This document shows positions 1-12,962 of a stretch of DNA of 64,000 nucleotides, in pieces (positions within the stretch are counted from its first letter, which is position 1; each line of letters starts with the position of its first letter). Below the pieces are notes generated by a model. That model did not search any database, had not been told where the DNA came from, and was given only the letters and a program-made list of their open reading frames with translations. The DNA is from an uncultured bacterium. GTDB taxonomy: Bacteria; Planctomycetota; UBA1135; GCA-002686595. Made by a program: the position numbers and the translations under genes. The stretch is taken from positions 186,001 to 250,000 of the forward strand of contig CALJGV010000010.1 in NCBI GenBank assembly GCA_938075305.1, given 5' to 3'.

Positions 1-292
1 CCGGGGCGTCAACGCCGTGGGCCTCGCCCGTGGCGGCGTCGAGGAGGAGGACCAGATGGCGCTCCGCGGGGCCTACAAGCGGATCTTCCGCGGAGACGAA
101 CCCCAGAGCGCGGTCCTCGAGAAGATGCGCGGTGAGGACCACGACTCCGTGCTCGTCCAGCGGCTGGTCGCTGCCATGAGCCAGATGGAGGGGGCCCTGC
201 GGGGCCGCGTCCGGGAGGGACAGCGCGACGACTTCATGGAGGTCGGGCGCAAGCTCATGCGTGAGATGAGCGTGCCGGGCTTCGAGAACTGA
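1..292 (+). CDS. lpxA: LpxA, UDP-N-acetylglucosamine acyltransferase, C-terminal end (partial)
   Basis: Only the last ~96 codons lie in the window; the gene enters from the left edge in the frame whose first full codon is at position 2. The visible start reads GVNAVGLARGG followed by an Arg/Lys/Tyr-rich helix (ALRGAYKRIFRG). This is the hallmark of the C-terminal helical domain of LpxA, just after the left-handed beta-helix (family form: GLNxVGLKRxGF...ALKRAYRxLFR). LpxA adds the first acyl chain in lipid A synthesis in the cytoplasm. The gene stops at 290-292, 36 bp before ileS and on the same strand. The acyl-pocket residues lie outside the window, so chain-length preference cannot be read. 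A different member of the hexapeptide acyltransferase family is possible but less likely. Confidence 0.82.
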   Translation, partial: RGVNAVGLARGGVEEEDQMALRGAYKRIFRGDEPQSAVLEKMRGEDHDSVLVQRLVAAMSQMEGALRGRVREGQRDDFMEVGRKLMREMSVPGFEN

Positions 293-328
293 CCCACGGG
301 CCCGGGGTCGTTATGCTCCGCCGCAGCC

Positions 329-3300
329 ATGAAGCTGCGACCCGTCAGGCCTGAAGTCGATTTCCCCGCCCTCGAGGCCCGCGTCCTGGAGCACTGGGAC
401 AGCACCGACGCCTTCCAGAAGAGCGTCGAGCAGCGCCCGGAGGAGGACCGCTTCGTCTTCTACGACGGCCCCCCGTTCGCGACCGGGCTGCCCCACTACG
501 GCCACTTCGTGGCGAGCGTCCTGAAGGACATCGTCCCCCGGTACTGGGCCATGAAGGGCAAGCGGGTCGAGCGCCGTTGGGGGTGGGACTGCCACGGGCT
601 GCCCGTGGAGAACGAGACCCAGAAGGAGCTCGGGCTCGCCTCCAAGGCGGACATCGACGAGTTGGGGATCGAGCGCTTCAACGAGGCTTGCCGGGGCATC
701 GTCCTCCGGTACACAGGTGAGTGGCGGCAGTCCATCCGGCGGCTCGGGCGCTGGGTCGACCACGACCGCGGCTACAAGACCATGGACGCGGACTTCATGG
801 AGTCGGTGTGGTGGGTCTTCTCGCGCCTCTGGGAGGACGGTCGAATCTACGAGGGCTACCGGGTTCAGCCCGTGTCTCCCGCGCTGGGGACGCCGCTCTC
901 CAACTTCGAGGTCGCGCAGGGGCCGCAGGAGCGAGACCCCGTCACCAAGAAGGACGGACACAAGCGTCGCCAGGACCCGAGCCTGACCGTCCGGTTCAAG
1001 CTCGAGGACGAGGACGCGAGCCTCTGGGCGTGGACGACCACACCCTGGACGCTGCCGTCCAACCTCGCCCTCGCCGTGAACCCCACGGTCGAGTACGTCC
1101 GCTTCAAGGTGTCCGAGACGGGCGAGGTCGCCTACGCGGAGCCGAGCCGCCTCGCGGACTACCAGGCCCGCGGCCGGGTGGGGGAGACCGAGGAGCTCGG
1201 TCGCCTCCCGGGAGCGGAGCTCGTGGGCCGCCGGTACCGGCCGCTGCTGCCCTACTTCGAGCAGTACGCGGAGGGCGAGGGGGACGCACGTCGGGCCTTC
1301 TTCGTGGTCTCCGCGGACTACGTCGAGACCTCGAGCGGGACCGGGATTGTCCACCAGGCGCCCGCCTTCGGTGAGGACGACTTCCAGACGGGGAAGGAGA
1401 ACGGCCTCCCGCTGGTGAACCCGCTCTCCCTCACAGGGCACTTCGGCCCAGACGTGCCCGACTTCGAGGGCCAGTTCGCCAAGGACGCGGACAAGGGCAT
1501 CATCGCCCACCTGCGCGCCGCGGGGTCGGTCGTGGACCAGGACACTTACGTCCACCCCTACCCGCACTGCTACCGGACGGGCACGCCGCTGCTCTACATG
1601 GCGCTCTCCACCTGGTTCATGGAGGTGGAGCCCATGCGCGATGAGCTGGTCTCCAACAACCAAAAGACCCATTGGGTCCCGGAGGCGGTCGGGACCGGGC
1701 GCTTCGGCAACTGGCTGGCGTCGGCGCGGGACTGGAACCTCTCGCGGAACCGCTTCTGGGGCACCCCGCTCCCGATCTGGCGCTGCGACGAGGACCCCTC
1801 GGACATGGTCTGCGTCAGCAGCCGCGAGCAGCTCGAGGAGCTCTGCGGCCTGGAGAAGGGCGCCGTCACCGACCTTCACCGCGATCGGATCGACCACCTG
1901 ACCTTCCCCTCGACCAAGACGGCGGGGGGCACCATGCGCCGCGTCCCCGAGGTCTTCGACTGCTGGTTCGAGTCGGGCTCCATGCCCTACGCGGAGCACC
2001 ACTACCCCTTCGAGAACCGGGAGCTCGTCGAGCAGAACCTCCCGGCGGACTTCATCGCTGAGGGCCTCGACCAGACCCGCGGCTGGTTCTACACCCTGAC
2101 CGTCCTCTCCACGGCGCTCTTCGGCCGCCCCGCGTTCAAGAACGTGATCGTGAACGGCATCGTGCTCGCCGAGGACGGCGAGAAGATGTCGAAGTCCAAG
2201 CGGAACTTCCCGGACCCCAGCATCGTGCTGGAGAAGCTCGGGGCCGACGCGCTGCGGATCTACCTCGCCAGCTCGCCGGTGGTGAACGCCAAGTCCCTGC
2301 GCTTCGCGGAGGACGGCGTGCGCGAGCAGGTCCGCAGCGTCCTGTTGCCGCTCTGGAACGCCTACTCGTTCCTGACGCGCTACGCGGACGTGGATGGCTG
2401 GGAGCCCGACGGGACGGCGCCCTCGACGGAGGTCAATGAGCTGGACGCCTGGGTGCTCTCGAGGCTGCAGACCCTGCTCGCGGACGTGGAGGACCGGATG
2501 GCGCGCTACGAGCTCTTCCGGGTCGTGCCAGCGCTCCTGGAGTTCATCGACGACCTCACGAATTGGTACATCCGCCGCAGCCGGCGACGCTTCTGGCGAG
2601 GCGCCTCTGACGCCCACGCCGAGGACAAGGGGAACGCCTACCGGACCCTCTATCACGTCCTTCTGACGCTCTCCAAGGTGCTCGCACCCTTCGTGCCCTT
2701 CATCACCGAGGAGATCCACGGCAACCTGTCCGACGGGGGCCGAGAGTCGGTCCACCTCGAGGACTACCCCGTCGCGGACAGTTCGCTCCAGGACGCGGGC
2801 CTCGAGCGTCGCATGGGGCTCGCGCGGATCGCGGTCAGCCTCGGTCGAGGCCTGAGGGCCAAGCACGACGTGAGGATCCGTCAGCCCCTGCCGTCCATGA
2901 CGGTGGTCATGGCTGACGCGGAGGACCGCGCCTCCCTCGAGCGCATGGCCGAGATCGTGCGCGACGAGCTCAACGTCAAGGAGCTGCGGGTCTCGTCGGA
3001 GGAGGCGGACTTCGTCAGCTACTCCGCGCGTCCGAACCTCAAGGTCCTCGGCCCGCGCTACGGCAAGAACCTCGGGGCGATCCGCCAGGAGATCGAGGGC
3101 CTCTCGGGCGAGCAGCTGGGGGCGGTCGTGGCCGGTGGGAGCGTTCAGAGCACGGCGGTGGAGGGGCTCGAGTACGACGCGGGCACGCTGCTCGTGGACC
3201 GGGCCTCCCGCGAGGGGACCGTGGTCGACACCCTCGACGGGGTGACGGTCGCGCTGGACGTGACCCTCGACGACGGGCTCCGCCTCGAGGGGCTCGCGCG

Positions 3301-3541
3301 GGAGCTCGTGAATCGGATCCAGGGACTGCGCAAGGAGCAGGAGCTGGACCTCGACGACCGGATCGAGGTTCAGGTCGGCTGCGACGGAATGCTGGCCGAG
3401 GCGCTGCGCACCCACTGGGCCTTGATCGCCGACGAGGTGCTGGCCACGGGCGCGGCTCCGGACGCGAGCTCCTCGCCGATCGGGGGCAAGGACTTCGATG
3501 TGGACGGGATGTCCGCCTCGATCGAGATCGCGCGAGTTTGA
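329..3541 (+). CDS. ileS: Isoleucyl-tRNA synthetase, long (type 2) form
   Basis: Class I aminoacyl-tRNA synthetase that charges tRNA-Ile, 1,070 residues. The ATP-binding HIGH motif is HYGH at residues 56-59 within PPFATGLPHYGHFV, and KMSKS is at 619-623. The text around residues 80-100 (RRWGWDCHGLPVENE) and the overall length match the type 2 group, which is shared with eukaryotic cytosolic enzymes and is generally less sensitive to mupirocin; that phenotype is an inference from the family. The editing (CP1) domain lies between the two motifs, followed by the anticodon-binding domain from about residue 690. The ATG at 329 is chosen because the text MKLRPVRPEVDFPALE is the usual N-terminus; no clear Shine-Dalgarno is visible. 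It follows lpxA closely. Confidence 0.97.
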   Translation: MKLRPVRPEVDFPALEARVLEHWDSTDAFQKSVEQRPEEDRFVFYDGPPFATGLPHYGHFVASVLKDIVPRYWAMKGKRVERRWGWDCHGLPVENETQKELGLASKADIDELGIERFNEACRGIVLRYTGEWRQSIRRLGRWVDHDRGYKTMDADFMESVWWVFSRLWEDGRIYEGYRVQPVSPALGTPLSNFEVAQGPQERDPVTKKDGHKRRQDPSLTVRFKLEDEDASLWAWTTTPWTLPSNLALAVNPTVEYVRFKVSETGEVAYAEPSRLADYQARGRVGETEELGRLPGAELVGRRYRPLLPYFEQYAEGEGDARRAFFVVSADYVETSSGTGIVHQAPAFGEDDFQTGKENGLPLVNPLSLTGHFGPDVPDFEGQFAKDADKGIIAHLRAAGSVVDQDTYVHPYPHCYRTGTPLLYMALSTWFMEVEPMRDELVSNNQKTHWVPEAVGTGRFGNWLASARDWNLSRNRFWGTPLPIWRCDEDPSDMVCVSSREQLEELCGLEKGAVTDLHRDRIDHLTFPSTKTAGGTMRRVPEVFDCWFESGSMPYAEHHYPFENRELVEQNLPADFIAEGLDQTRGWFYTLTVLSTALFGRPAFKNVIVNGIVLAEDGEKMSKSKRNFPDPSIVLEKLGADALRIYLASSPVVNAKSLRFAEDGVREQVRSVLLPLWNAYSFLTRYADVDGWEPDGTAPSTEVNELDAWVLSRLQTLLADVEDRMARYELFRVVPALLEFIDDLTNWYIRRSRRRFWRGASDAHAEDKGNAYRTLYHVLLTLSKVLAPFVPFITEEIHGNLSDGGRESVHLEDYPVADSSLQDAGLERRMGLARIAVSLGRGLRAKHDVRIRQPLPSMTVVMADAEDRASLERMAEIVRDELNVKELRVSSEEADFVSYSARPNLKVLGPRYGKNLGAIRQEIEGLSGEQLGAVVAGGSVQSTAVEGLEYDAGTLLVDRASREGTVVDTLDGVTVALDVTLDDGLRLEGLARELVNRIQGLRKEQELDLDDRIEVQVGCDGMLAEALRTHWALIADEVLATGAAPDASSSPIGGKDFDVDGMSASIEIARV

Positions 3542-3983
3542 CCTGAGGTCGCGCGTTGTGACGGCCACCCCCCGGTGCTACTTTTGTGGCTCGGGGGTGT
3601 CCCTGGCGCCGCAGGTGAACTCGTCAATGAGCCCCGGAGCCGAATAATCGACACATGGGCCACGAACGGTTGCGGACGTGACAAGCATCACGTCGGGCCC
3701 GGCCCACCTTGGAATCGGATGGTTCCAGGGCCGATCTCGAGCACGGCAGTGCTGGGGCCCCCCGAGCTTCCCCCCTTGCCGGGTGCGTGCTTGGCGATGA
3801 CCGCGGCGCTGCCACCGGGCTCATCGCCGCACCCGGCTCATCGCCGCGCGGGGGCACAGACGGTGGAGGAGCCTCGAACGGGCCGCCCGGGCTCGGTAGG
3901 ATCGGGTGCGAAGCAGGCCGGCCCGCAGTGGGCTGGCCCGTGACACCGCACCGCTTTCATCAACGGCTGGAGGGGAACCGACC
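3542..3983. other. Intergenic region between ileS and the L,D-transpeptidase gene
   Basis: No convincing gene. Just after ileS there is a CACCCCC...GGGGGTG inverted repeat (about 3570-3600) that could stop ileS transcription, though it has no T-run. Around 3816-3846 a short sequence (CCGGCTCATCGCCGC, with one base changed in the first copy) occurs twice in tandem. A 9-bp stem with a five-base loop at 3916-3938 lies about 45 bp before the next start codon. I could not pick out a promoter with confidence. Confidence 0.5.
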
Positions 3984-5432
3984 GTGAGAGGTTTCGTCGT
4001 GGTCGCCTTAGGGGCGATTCTGATCTGGATTGGACTGAGCACCGAGGGCAGCAAGGTCGACGCCGCTGACGTGGCGGAGGTCCGCGCCGGCGAGCTCGAG
4101 GAGGGCACCACCGGCGACGCCGAGCTGGAGGGCGGGAATCCCACCGAGGGTGCGGAGACTTACACGCCTCCGCCTGCCGACCCCGTCCCGGCGACCGTTC
4201 CGGACGTGAACGCGCAGGCACCCATGGAGCCTGAGCCCGCGCCCGTCGAGCGCCCGATCGAACCGGCCGCTCCGTTGCAGCGTCCGGACCCTCCCACATC
4301 GGAGAGCTTCGCTGGCTCGCGGCGCGCCGCCGATGAGCCGACCGGGGCTCTGGGCTTCGGCGTGATGAATACAGGCTCCGAGGAGCTTGCGCAGATCCTC
4401 CTGGAAGCCTGGATCACCGAGGAGCCGTCGGCCCTCGGCGCCTACATGACGGAGGGCGCGGGGACGGAGATGCCAGCCGCCCGGCAGCAGCTCGTCGGTG
4501 GCTTCTGGGAGGCGCTCATCGGCAAGGTGGACGCGGCGCAGCAGCGCTTCGATGCCATCCGCACGCAGGAGGGGGTCTCCAGCACCCAGCTGGCCCTGCT
4601 CGCCGCGGCGATCGATCCTCCTGGGAACCGTGCCGTCCCGCGGGTCGCGTCCTCGGGGCGCATCGAGCCCCTCGCGCTGTCCATGCAGATGATCCTCCTC
4701 GGAGATGAGGCGAGGAGTCTGATGGAGCTTAGGGACTATGGCCGCTCTGCCGTGGCCTGGTCCGACCTCATTCAGATGGAGCTTCGGGCCCCCTGGGCGC
4801 CCCATCGAGCGGCCATCCAGGATTGGGGGGCGTCGCTCGCGCAGGCCCAGGGCAACCACCGGTTGGCGAAGGGGGGTAACTGGCCGTCCTACGATGTCAC
4901 CGTCAGCGCCGGCGAGTACCTGACCGACATCCGCAAGCGCGCGCTCCGTGAGCGGGACGGGTTGCTGATCTGCACGGGCCTGATCGAGGCCACCAACGGC
5001 CTCGTCGGGCGTTACCACCATCCCGGGGACGTGCTGCGGATCCCGACGGATCGCGCGAACGTCATCGTGGACCTGGACGCGCGCGCCGTGCTCTACCGGC
5101 ACGGCGACGAGGTGGTGCGGGTCTGGGAGTGCGGGATCGGTAGGTCTGGCGACGAGACCCCCCTGGGTACGTTCACGATCGGGGACAAGCTGGAGAATCC
5201 TGCGCACTCCACCCGTGGGCTCTCCTACGGGGACCCGGACAACCCCCTCGGCACCCGCTGGCTCGCTTTGCTGAAGGACGGCCAGAAGAGCTCCTACGGC
5301 ATCCACGGGACCCCGGACCCCTCGGGCGTCGGCGGTGAGGTCAGCCTCGGCTGCATCCGCATGCGCAACGACGACGTGAACGAGCTGTTCGAGATCCTCC
5401 CCCGCGGGGCCGAGGTCATCATCCAGGGCTGA
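3984..5432 (+). CDS. Membrane-anchored LysM / L,D-transpeptidase (YkuD) protein
   Basis: 482 residues from a GTG start at 3984, chosen for the GGAGGGG ribosome-binding site eight bases upstream and because it places a hydrophobic segment (residues 4-19) at the very N-terminus. Order: membrane anchor or signal; acidic Pro-rich spacer (20-125); helical region (130-300); LysM-like segment (about 303-354) for glycan binding; YkuD catalytic domain (359-481). The active-site text is YGIHGT (His441) and SLGCIRM (Cys457, Arg459), the canonical YkuD signature. The family forms 3-3 peptide cross-links or attaches proteins to peptidoglycan, using Cys as nucleophile, in the periplasm. A target other than peptidoglycan cannot be excluded, since planctomycete walls were long disputed. 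A perfect stem-loop follows the stop codon. Confidence 0.9.
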   Translation: MRGFVVVALGAILIWIGLSTEGSKVDAADVAEVRAGELEEGTTGDAELEGGNPTEGAETYTPPPADPVPATVPDVNAQAPMEPEPAPVERPIEPAAPLQRPDPPTSESFAGSRRAADEPTGALGFGVMNTGSEELAQILLEAWITEEPSALGAYMTEGAGTEMPAARQQLVGGFWEALIGKVDAAQQRFDAIRTQEGVSSTQLALLAAAIDPPGNRAVPRVASSGRIEPLALSMQMILLGDEARSLMELRDYGRSAVAWSDLIQMELRAPWAPHRAAIQDWGASLAQAQGNHRLAKGGNWPSYDVTVSAGEYLTDIRKRALRERDGLLICTGLIEATNGLVGRYHHPGDVLRIPTDRANVIVDLDARAVLYRHGDEVVRVWECGIGRSGDETPLGTFTIGDKLENPAHSTRGLSYGDPDNPLGTRWLALLKDGQKSSYGIHGTPDPSGVGGEVSLGCIRMRNDDVNELFEILPRGAEVIIQG

Positions 5433-5446
5433 CAGGCCCGGGCTTC

Positions 5447-5470
5447 GCGCCCCTCCAATGGGAGGGGCGC
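5447..5470 (+). terminator. Stem-loop after the L,D-transpeptidase gene
   Basis: Ten-base perfect stem (5447-5456 with 5461-5470) and an AATG loop, 14 bp after the stop codon. There is no T-run, so it may act as a 3'-end stabiliser or need a termination factor. Confidence 0.55.
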
Positions 5471-7105
5471 GGGGACCGCAGCTCGGAGGGCAAGGAGGGG
5501 TTCGGGGCTCTGTCAGCCTGCCCTGAGGGGCGGGGGCGCCTCGAGGGCGAGCCGCGGCGGGTTCGCGGGCGAGGGGCATCTCTGCCCCGCGATCAGGGCG
5601 GAGGCCGTTGGGTGACGGCGCAGGCCTGCGGTGGCTCCGGGAGGGCGTTGCGGCGGGGGAGCGGACGGGCCAACAGGGTGGTGCGGTTCCAAGGTGCTCG
5701 CCGGAGCTCTTCTGCGACCGGGGTTGGCGTGGCGGTGGGACCAGCGGGCCCGGGCCCGGCTCTGGCCGGGGCGGCGGTAAGGCACCGGCGTTCGCCCGAT
5801 CCCATGACAGCGGGCGGCCGAGAGGTGGGTGGGGCGGCGGTTGAGGTGACGTCCAGTTTGACCGGTGGGGGAGGGGAGCCCTTCGGGATCCTGGAGGGGC
5901 TCGAGGAGTGCGCCTGCAGGCGGAATCTCAGCCTCCTGTGCCGACGGGGCCGCTCCCAATGGAGCGCCCTCGGCGCGATCGGACGAGTCGGTGGCATCAG
6001 GTTCCTCTCGGCCGCGCCTGGAGGTCGGGCGATGCACGCGGTCCTCCTCGGAGGAGGCCTCTCCGCATCCGAGCGACGGGCGAGACGGCGGGCCCGTTGG
6101 AGTGCGCCTGCCGCGGCCGCGGTTTCTAGACCGCTTCCGGAGCTCCCGAGCTCCAGGGAGCGGGGGCTCCGGTCACGGCGACGTGTGGCTTGTCCTGCAC
6201 GGGTCAGGTCGGGTCGGGCGAACCCGTGGGGAACTTGTCAGCCGGGGCGCGAGGAACCAAGGGAACGGGGGAATGGCGACGTTCGGTGGCAGCGTTGGGC
6301 CGCAGCGGAGCCGGGTAGCGCGATCCACGGTGTCTCCGTGGCGACGCCGTTGGTGGGGGGCCCGCGGGCGCCACCCTCTGCCCGGTGGGCGCGCCGGCAC
6401 CCTCGAACTCCGGGCGGAGACCCGGAGGCTCCGAGCTTGCGGCGAGCACAGCAAGCCGGGATATCGCTGCGACAGGCAGGGCAGAGGCCGGTGGCGCGGC
6501 TGCGCGACCCGGTTCGCCGCTCGGCCACCCCGGGGCAAGAACTCCCTCCGTGCCCGACGTGAGCGTCGACTGAACCCGCGTCCAGAGGCTCAGCACGGCC
6601 TCATCCCGCAGGCGGCCCTAGCCCATTGCCGCCCGTCCCCGCGCCCTATTCGCCAAATGGAGGCCATGCAGGGGTCCAAGGCAGGGACGGGTCATTCACT
6701 GGCGACGGACCTGCAATGGGAACCGGCCGCGACCTCATACCCCCGGTCGGAGACCGCTCCCTCAGCAGCCCTCGCCCGCGGTCTGGGCCACGAAGCCTCG
6801 AATTGCCCGCAGGCGGCACAGGGGACAAAGCCCGAATAACCCCTCAGAACGAGCTCCAATCGGTAAACGAAGGGATCAAGCCCATGAGAGATCCCCTCCC
6901 TGGTGCGCCTATCAGCTCCCCAAAGGCACCCCGCGACACGTCCCTGAGCGCCAGAGCCCCAACCTCTCCATCGAAAATGCGCACGTGGTCGCCTCAGGGG
7001 CGATCTTGCACGCTTCCCCGAGGTATTTCGGTCGCTCTAAGTCTATTTACGACATCTACTTACGGCCCCTCCGGGCCCCATCGGGCCCTTTTCTGAACGC
7101 GAGCG
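5471..7105. other. 1.6-kb stretch without a defensible gene, upstream of the rRNA operon
   Basis: Several open frames of up to ~320 codons cross this stretch on both strands. They overlap each other, are full of Arg, Pro and Gly, and show no domain, signal peptide or ribosome-binding site; long frames arise by chance at this GC content. One minus-strand part (about 5870-6040) reads as an acidic Ala/Pro/Glu-rich segment with ordinary codon use before changing frame near 5870, so a decayed gene is possible. There are scattered inverted repeats, e.g. 6136-6171 (CCGGAGC...GCTCCGG) and GGGATC-N12-GATCCC near 6874. I looked for tmRNA, RNase P RNA and SRP RNA signatures and saw none. Confidence 0.5.
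7073..7092 (+). terminator. Small GC hairpin with T-run before the rRNA promoter
   Basis: GGGCCC (7073-7078) pairs with GGGCCC (7083-7088) around a four-base loop and is followed by TTTT. It lies 14 bp before the -35 box of the rRNA promoter and may shield it from upstream transcription. Confidence 0.45.
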
Positions 7106-7133
7106 TTGACGGTGGGAGGCGGATCCCTATGAT
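7106..7133 (+). promoter_or_regulatory. Sigma70-type promoter of the rRNA operon
   Basis: TTGACG (7106-7111) and TATGAT (7128-7133) are separated by 16 bases, a near-consensus housekeeping promoter. It stands about 280 bp upstream of the 16S gene, on the correct strand. Transcription should start near 7140. It is the best promoter match seen in the region. Confidence 0.75.
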
Positions 7134-7278
7134 TCCCCCTCCCGACAGGGCGCCAAGCGCTCCTCGGGCACCGCACGGCGCTCCCCGCGGCCCTGGCAAG
7201 CAACGCTCGCCAGCGTCCACGGAGCGCTCCACTTCGAACCCCGAAGTGGCCGCCTCAGTCCTGGGGTGGGGGTACGGG

Positions 7279-7314
7279 CAGCCTCAGCGAGGCTGACAAG
7301 CGGTTCTTTGAAAA
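7279..7314 (+). promoter_or_regulatory. rRNA leader boxB-like hairpin and boxA antitermination site
   Basis: A seven-base-pair hairpin (7279-7285 with 7289-7295, loop AGC) is followed by GTTCTTTGAAAA at 7303-7314. The latter is almost the same as the boxA of Bacillus rRNA leaders. In known systems boxA RNA recruits NusB/NusE (S10) so that polymerase reads through the operon without terminating. Confidence 0.75.
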
Positions 7315-7315
7315 C

Positions 7316-7326
7316 AGGGTGACTCT
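7316..7326 (+). other. 5' strand of the 16S rRNA processing stem
   Basis: The 11 bases 7316-7326 (AGGGTGACTCT) are the exact reverse complement of 9049-9059, on the far side of the 16S gene. Pairing can extend with interruptions into TGCGAGCG (leader) against CGTTCGCA (spacer). Such stems are the usual RNase III cleavage sites that free pre-16S. Confidence 0.7.
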
Positions 7327-7413
7327 TGAATTTGAGTGCGAGCGTGTCTGACACGGCTTGCCCTGCTTCGGCAAGGCAGCTGGTCAGACTCCAAATCACA
7401 AAGCCAAATTAAA

Positions 7414-8972
<1,559 letters not shown>

Positions 8973-9048
8973 CGGATAAGTTAGGCTCCCCGTGAGCTGG
9001 TTCGCCAGCGATCAGGGAGCGAGCATAGGACGTTCGCAATCAAGGACG

Positions 9049-9059
9049 AGAGTCACCCT
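9049..9059 (+). other. 3' strand of the 16S rRNA processing stem
   Basis: AGAGTCACCCT is the exact reverse complement of 7316-7326 upstream of 16S. It lies in the spacer between 16S and tRNA-Ile. Confidence 0.7.
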
Positions 9060-9099
9060 ATTCTTCCACGCCAGCTGAAAGCGGGCGCGCCGAAAAGCC

Positions 9100-9176
9100 G
9101 GGCCTGTAGCTCAGCTGGTTAGAGCGTTCGCCTGATAAGCGAGAGGTCAGTGGTTCGAGTCCACTCAGGCCCACCA
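9100..9176 (+). tRNA. tRNA-Ile(GAT)
   Basis: 77-nt cloverleaf. Acceptor stem GGGCCTG (9100-9106) pairs with CAGGCCC (9166-9172). The D-arm begins TAGCTCAGCTGG, anticodon GAT is at 9134-9136 and the T-arm has GGTTCGAGTCC. The discriminator A is at 9173 and CCA is encoded (9174-9176). Its place in the 16S-23S spacer is the classic one for tRNA-Ile. Confidence 0.98.
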
Positions 9177-9277
9177 TTCGGCCCTCTCGGCGCACCGTTC
9201 TCTTGGCTCGATTCCACCTCCGGGTGGGTCACCTGCTCTGCTCCTGTCGGGGGTGGGGCGGGATGCCGTCCAGGGAC

Positions 9278-9353
9278 GGGGGCGTAGCTCAGTTGGTAGA
9301 GCATCTGCTTTGCAAGCAGAGGGTCGTCGGTTCGAATCCGGTCGCCTCCACCA
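9278..9353 (+). tRNA. tRNA-Ala(TGC)
   Basis: 76-nt cloverleaf. Acceptor stem GGGGGCG (9278-9284) pairs with CGCCTCC (9343-9349) and includes the G3:U70 wobble pair that alanyl-tRNA synthetase recognises. The anticodon TGC is at 9311-9313, and CCA is encoded at 9351-9353. It is the second spacer tRNA of the operon. Confidence 0.98.
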
Positions 9354-9415
9354 TCCTGGTGAGCTCGAGCTGTGGAAGTTATCGAACAGTGGCCGAGGCG
9401 CTTGCGCTTCGGCCC

Positions 9416-9427
9416 GTTCTTTGAGAA
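9416..9427 (+). promoter_or_regulatory. Second boxA site in the 16S-23S spacer
   Basis: GTTCTTTGAGAA differs at one base from the leader boxA at 7303-7314. It sits between tRNA-Ala and 23S, where E. coli rRNA operons also carry a second boxA. Confidence 0.65.
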
Positions 9428-9428
9428 C

Positions 9429-9440
9429 GAGGTAGATCGA
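9429..9440 (+). other. 5' strand of the 23S rRNA processing stem
   Basis: GAGGTAGATCGA is the exact reverse complement of 12515-12526, beyond the 3' end of 23S. This is the expected RNase III processing stem for pre-23S. Confidence 0.75.
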
Positions 9441-9470
9441 GAACGTGGACATCACGAGTTCAAATAGCGT

Positions 9471-12440
<2,970 letters not shown>

Positions 12441-12514
12441 CTTTCTCTCTCGTGTTCGTGACTTCGGTCACGGCCCCGTGAGAGGGAGTTGCTAATAACA
12501 ACTCTCCATGTTCA

Positions 12515-12526
12515 TCGATCTACCTC
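12515..12526 (+). other. 3' strand of the 23S rRNA processing stem
   Basis: TCGATCTACCTC pairs perfectly with 9429-9440. It lies between 23S and 5S. Confidence 0.75.
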
Positions 12527-12573
12527 CCTTCACCTGGGAAGCCGGCGCCTAGCGCTGCTTCCCGGGTCCAATA

Positions 12574-12684
12574 TTCCCGGTGACTATAGGTGTCTGGCCA
12601 TACCCGTTCCCATTCCGAACACGGTCGTCAAGCAGCCACCGCCGATGATAGTGCTTTTGCGCGAAAGTAGGTTATCGCCGGGTT
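12574..12684 (+). rRNA. rrf: 5S ribosomal RNA
   Basis: About 111 nt. Helix I forms between CCCGGTGA (12576-12583) and TCGCCGGG (12675-12682), with one wobble pair. The internal text CCCGTTCCCATTCCGAACACGG and GCGAAAGTAGG is standard for 5S. It closes the operon 16S-Ile-Ala-23S-5S. Confidence 0.95.
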
Positions 12685-12690
12685 CTCACA

Positions 12691-12729
12691 GCGCGCTCTG
12701 CCCCCCCGGGGTGGGGCGCGCTTCTTTTT
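12691..12729 (+). terminator. Rho-independent terminator of the rRNA operon
   Basis: A GC-rich stem (GCGCGCTCTGCCCC with GGGGTGGGGCGCGC, 12691-12722) is followed by TTCTTTTTG, seven bases after the 5S gene. Confidence 0.85.
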
Positions 12730-12962
12730 GTCCCAGCGTCTGCGCGGCGCGTGGATTGCTCAGCCGGGGAGGGCGCCCAGGTTTGCCGTGAAGGCGGTGC
12801 TGTCGTGGCCCTGGGAGGGGCTGCGAAGGCTCTAGCGCATCCTCTCGGGACACCGTTGGTGCCTTTCGCTGCTTGTTGGCAGTTCTCCCGACTTAGCTCG
12901 CTCACGGGAGGATTCGGGTCCCCCGTGCGGGTACATTTTGGCCCCCCTTGCGGACGGTCCCC

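Noticed and set aside
311..3568. A 1,085-codon open frame on the minus strand across ileS
   Set aside because: It is the mirror of ileS; the plus strand has all the synthetase motifs. Long antisense frames are common at this GC content.
3816..3846. Tandem CCGGCTCATCGCCGC-like repeat as a mobile-element end or attachment site
   Set aside because: Only two short copies, no inverted partner, and no recombinase or transposase in the window.
5612..6839. Open frames of 316 and 324 codons in the region before the rRNA operon
   Set aside because: They overlap each other in different frames, are Arg/Pro/Gly-rich, and have no ribosome-binding site, signal or domain.
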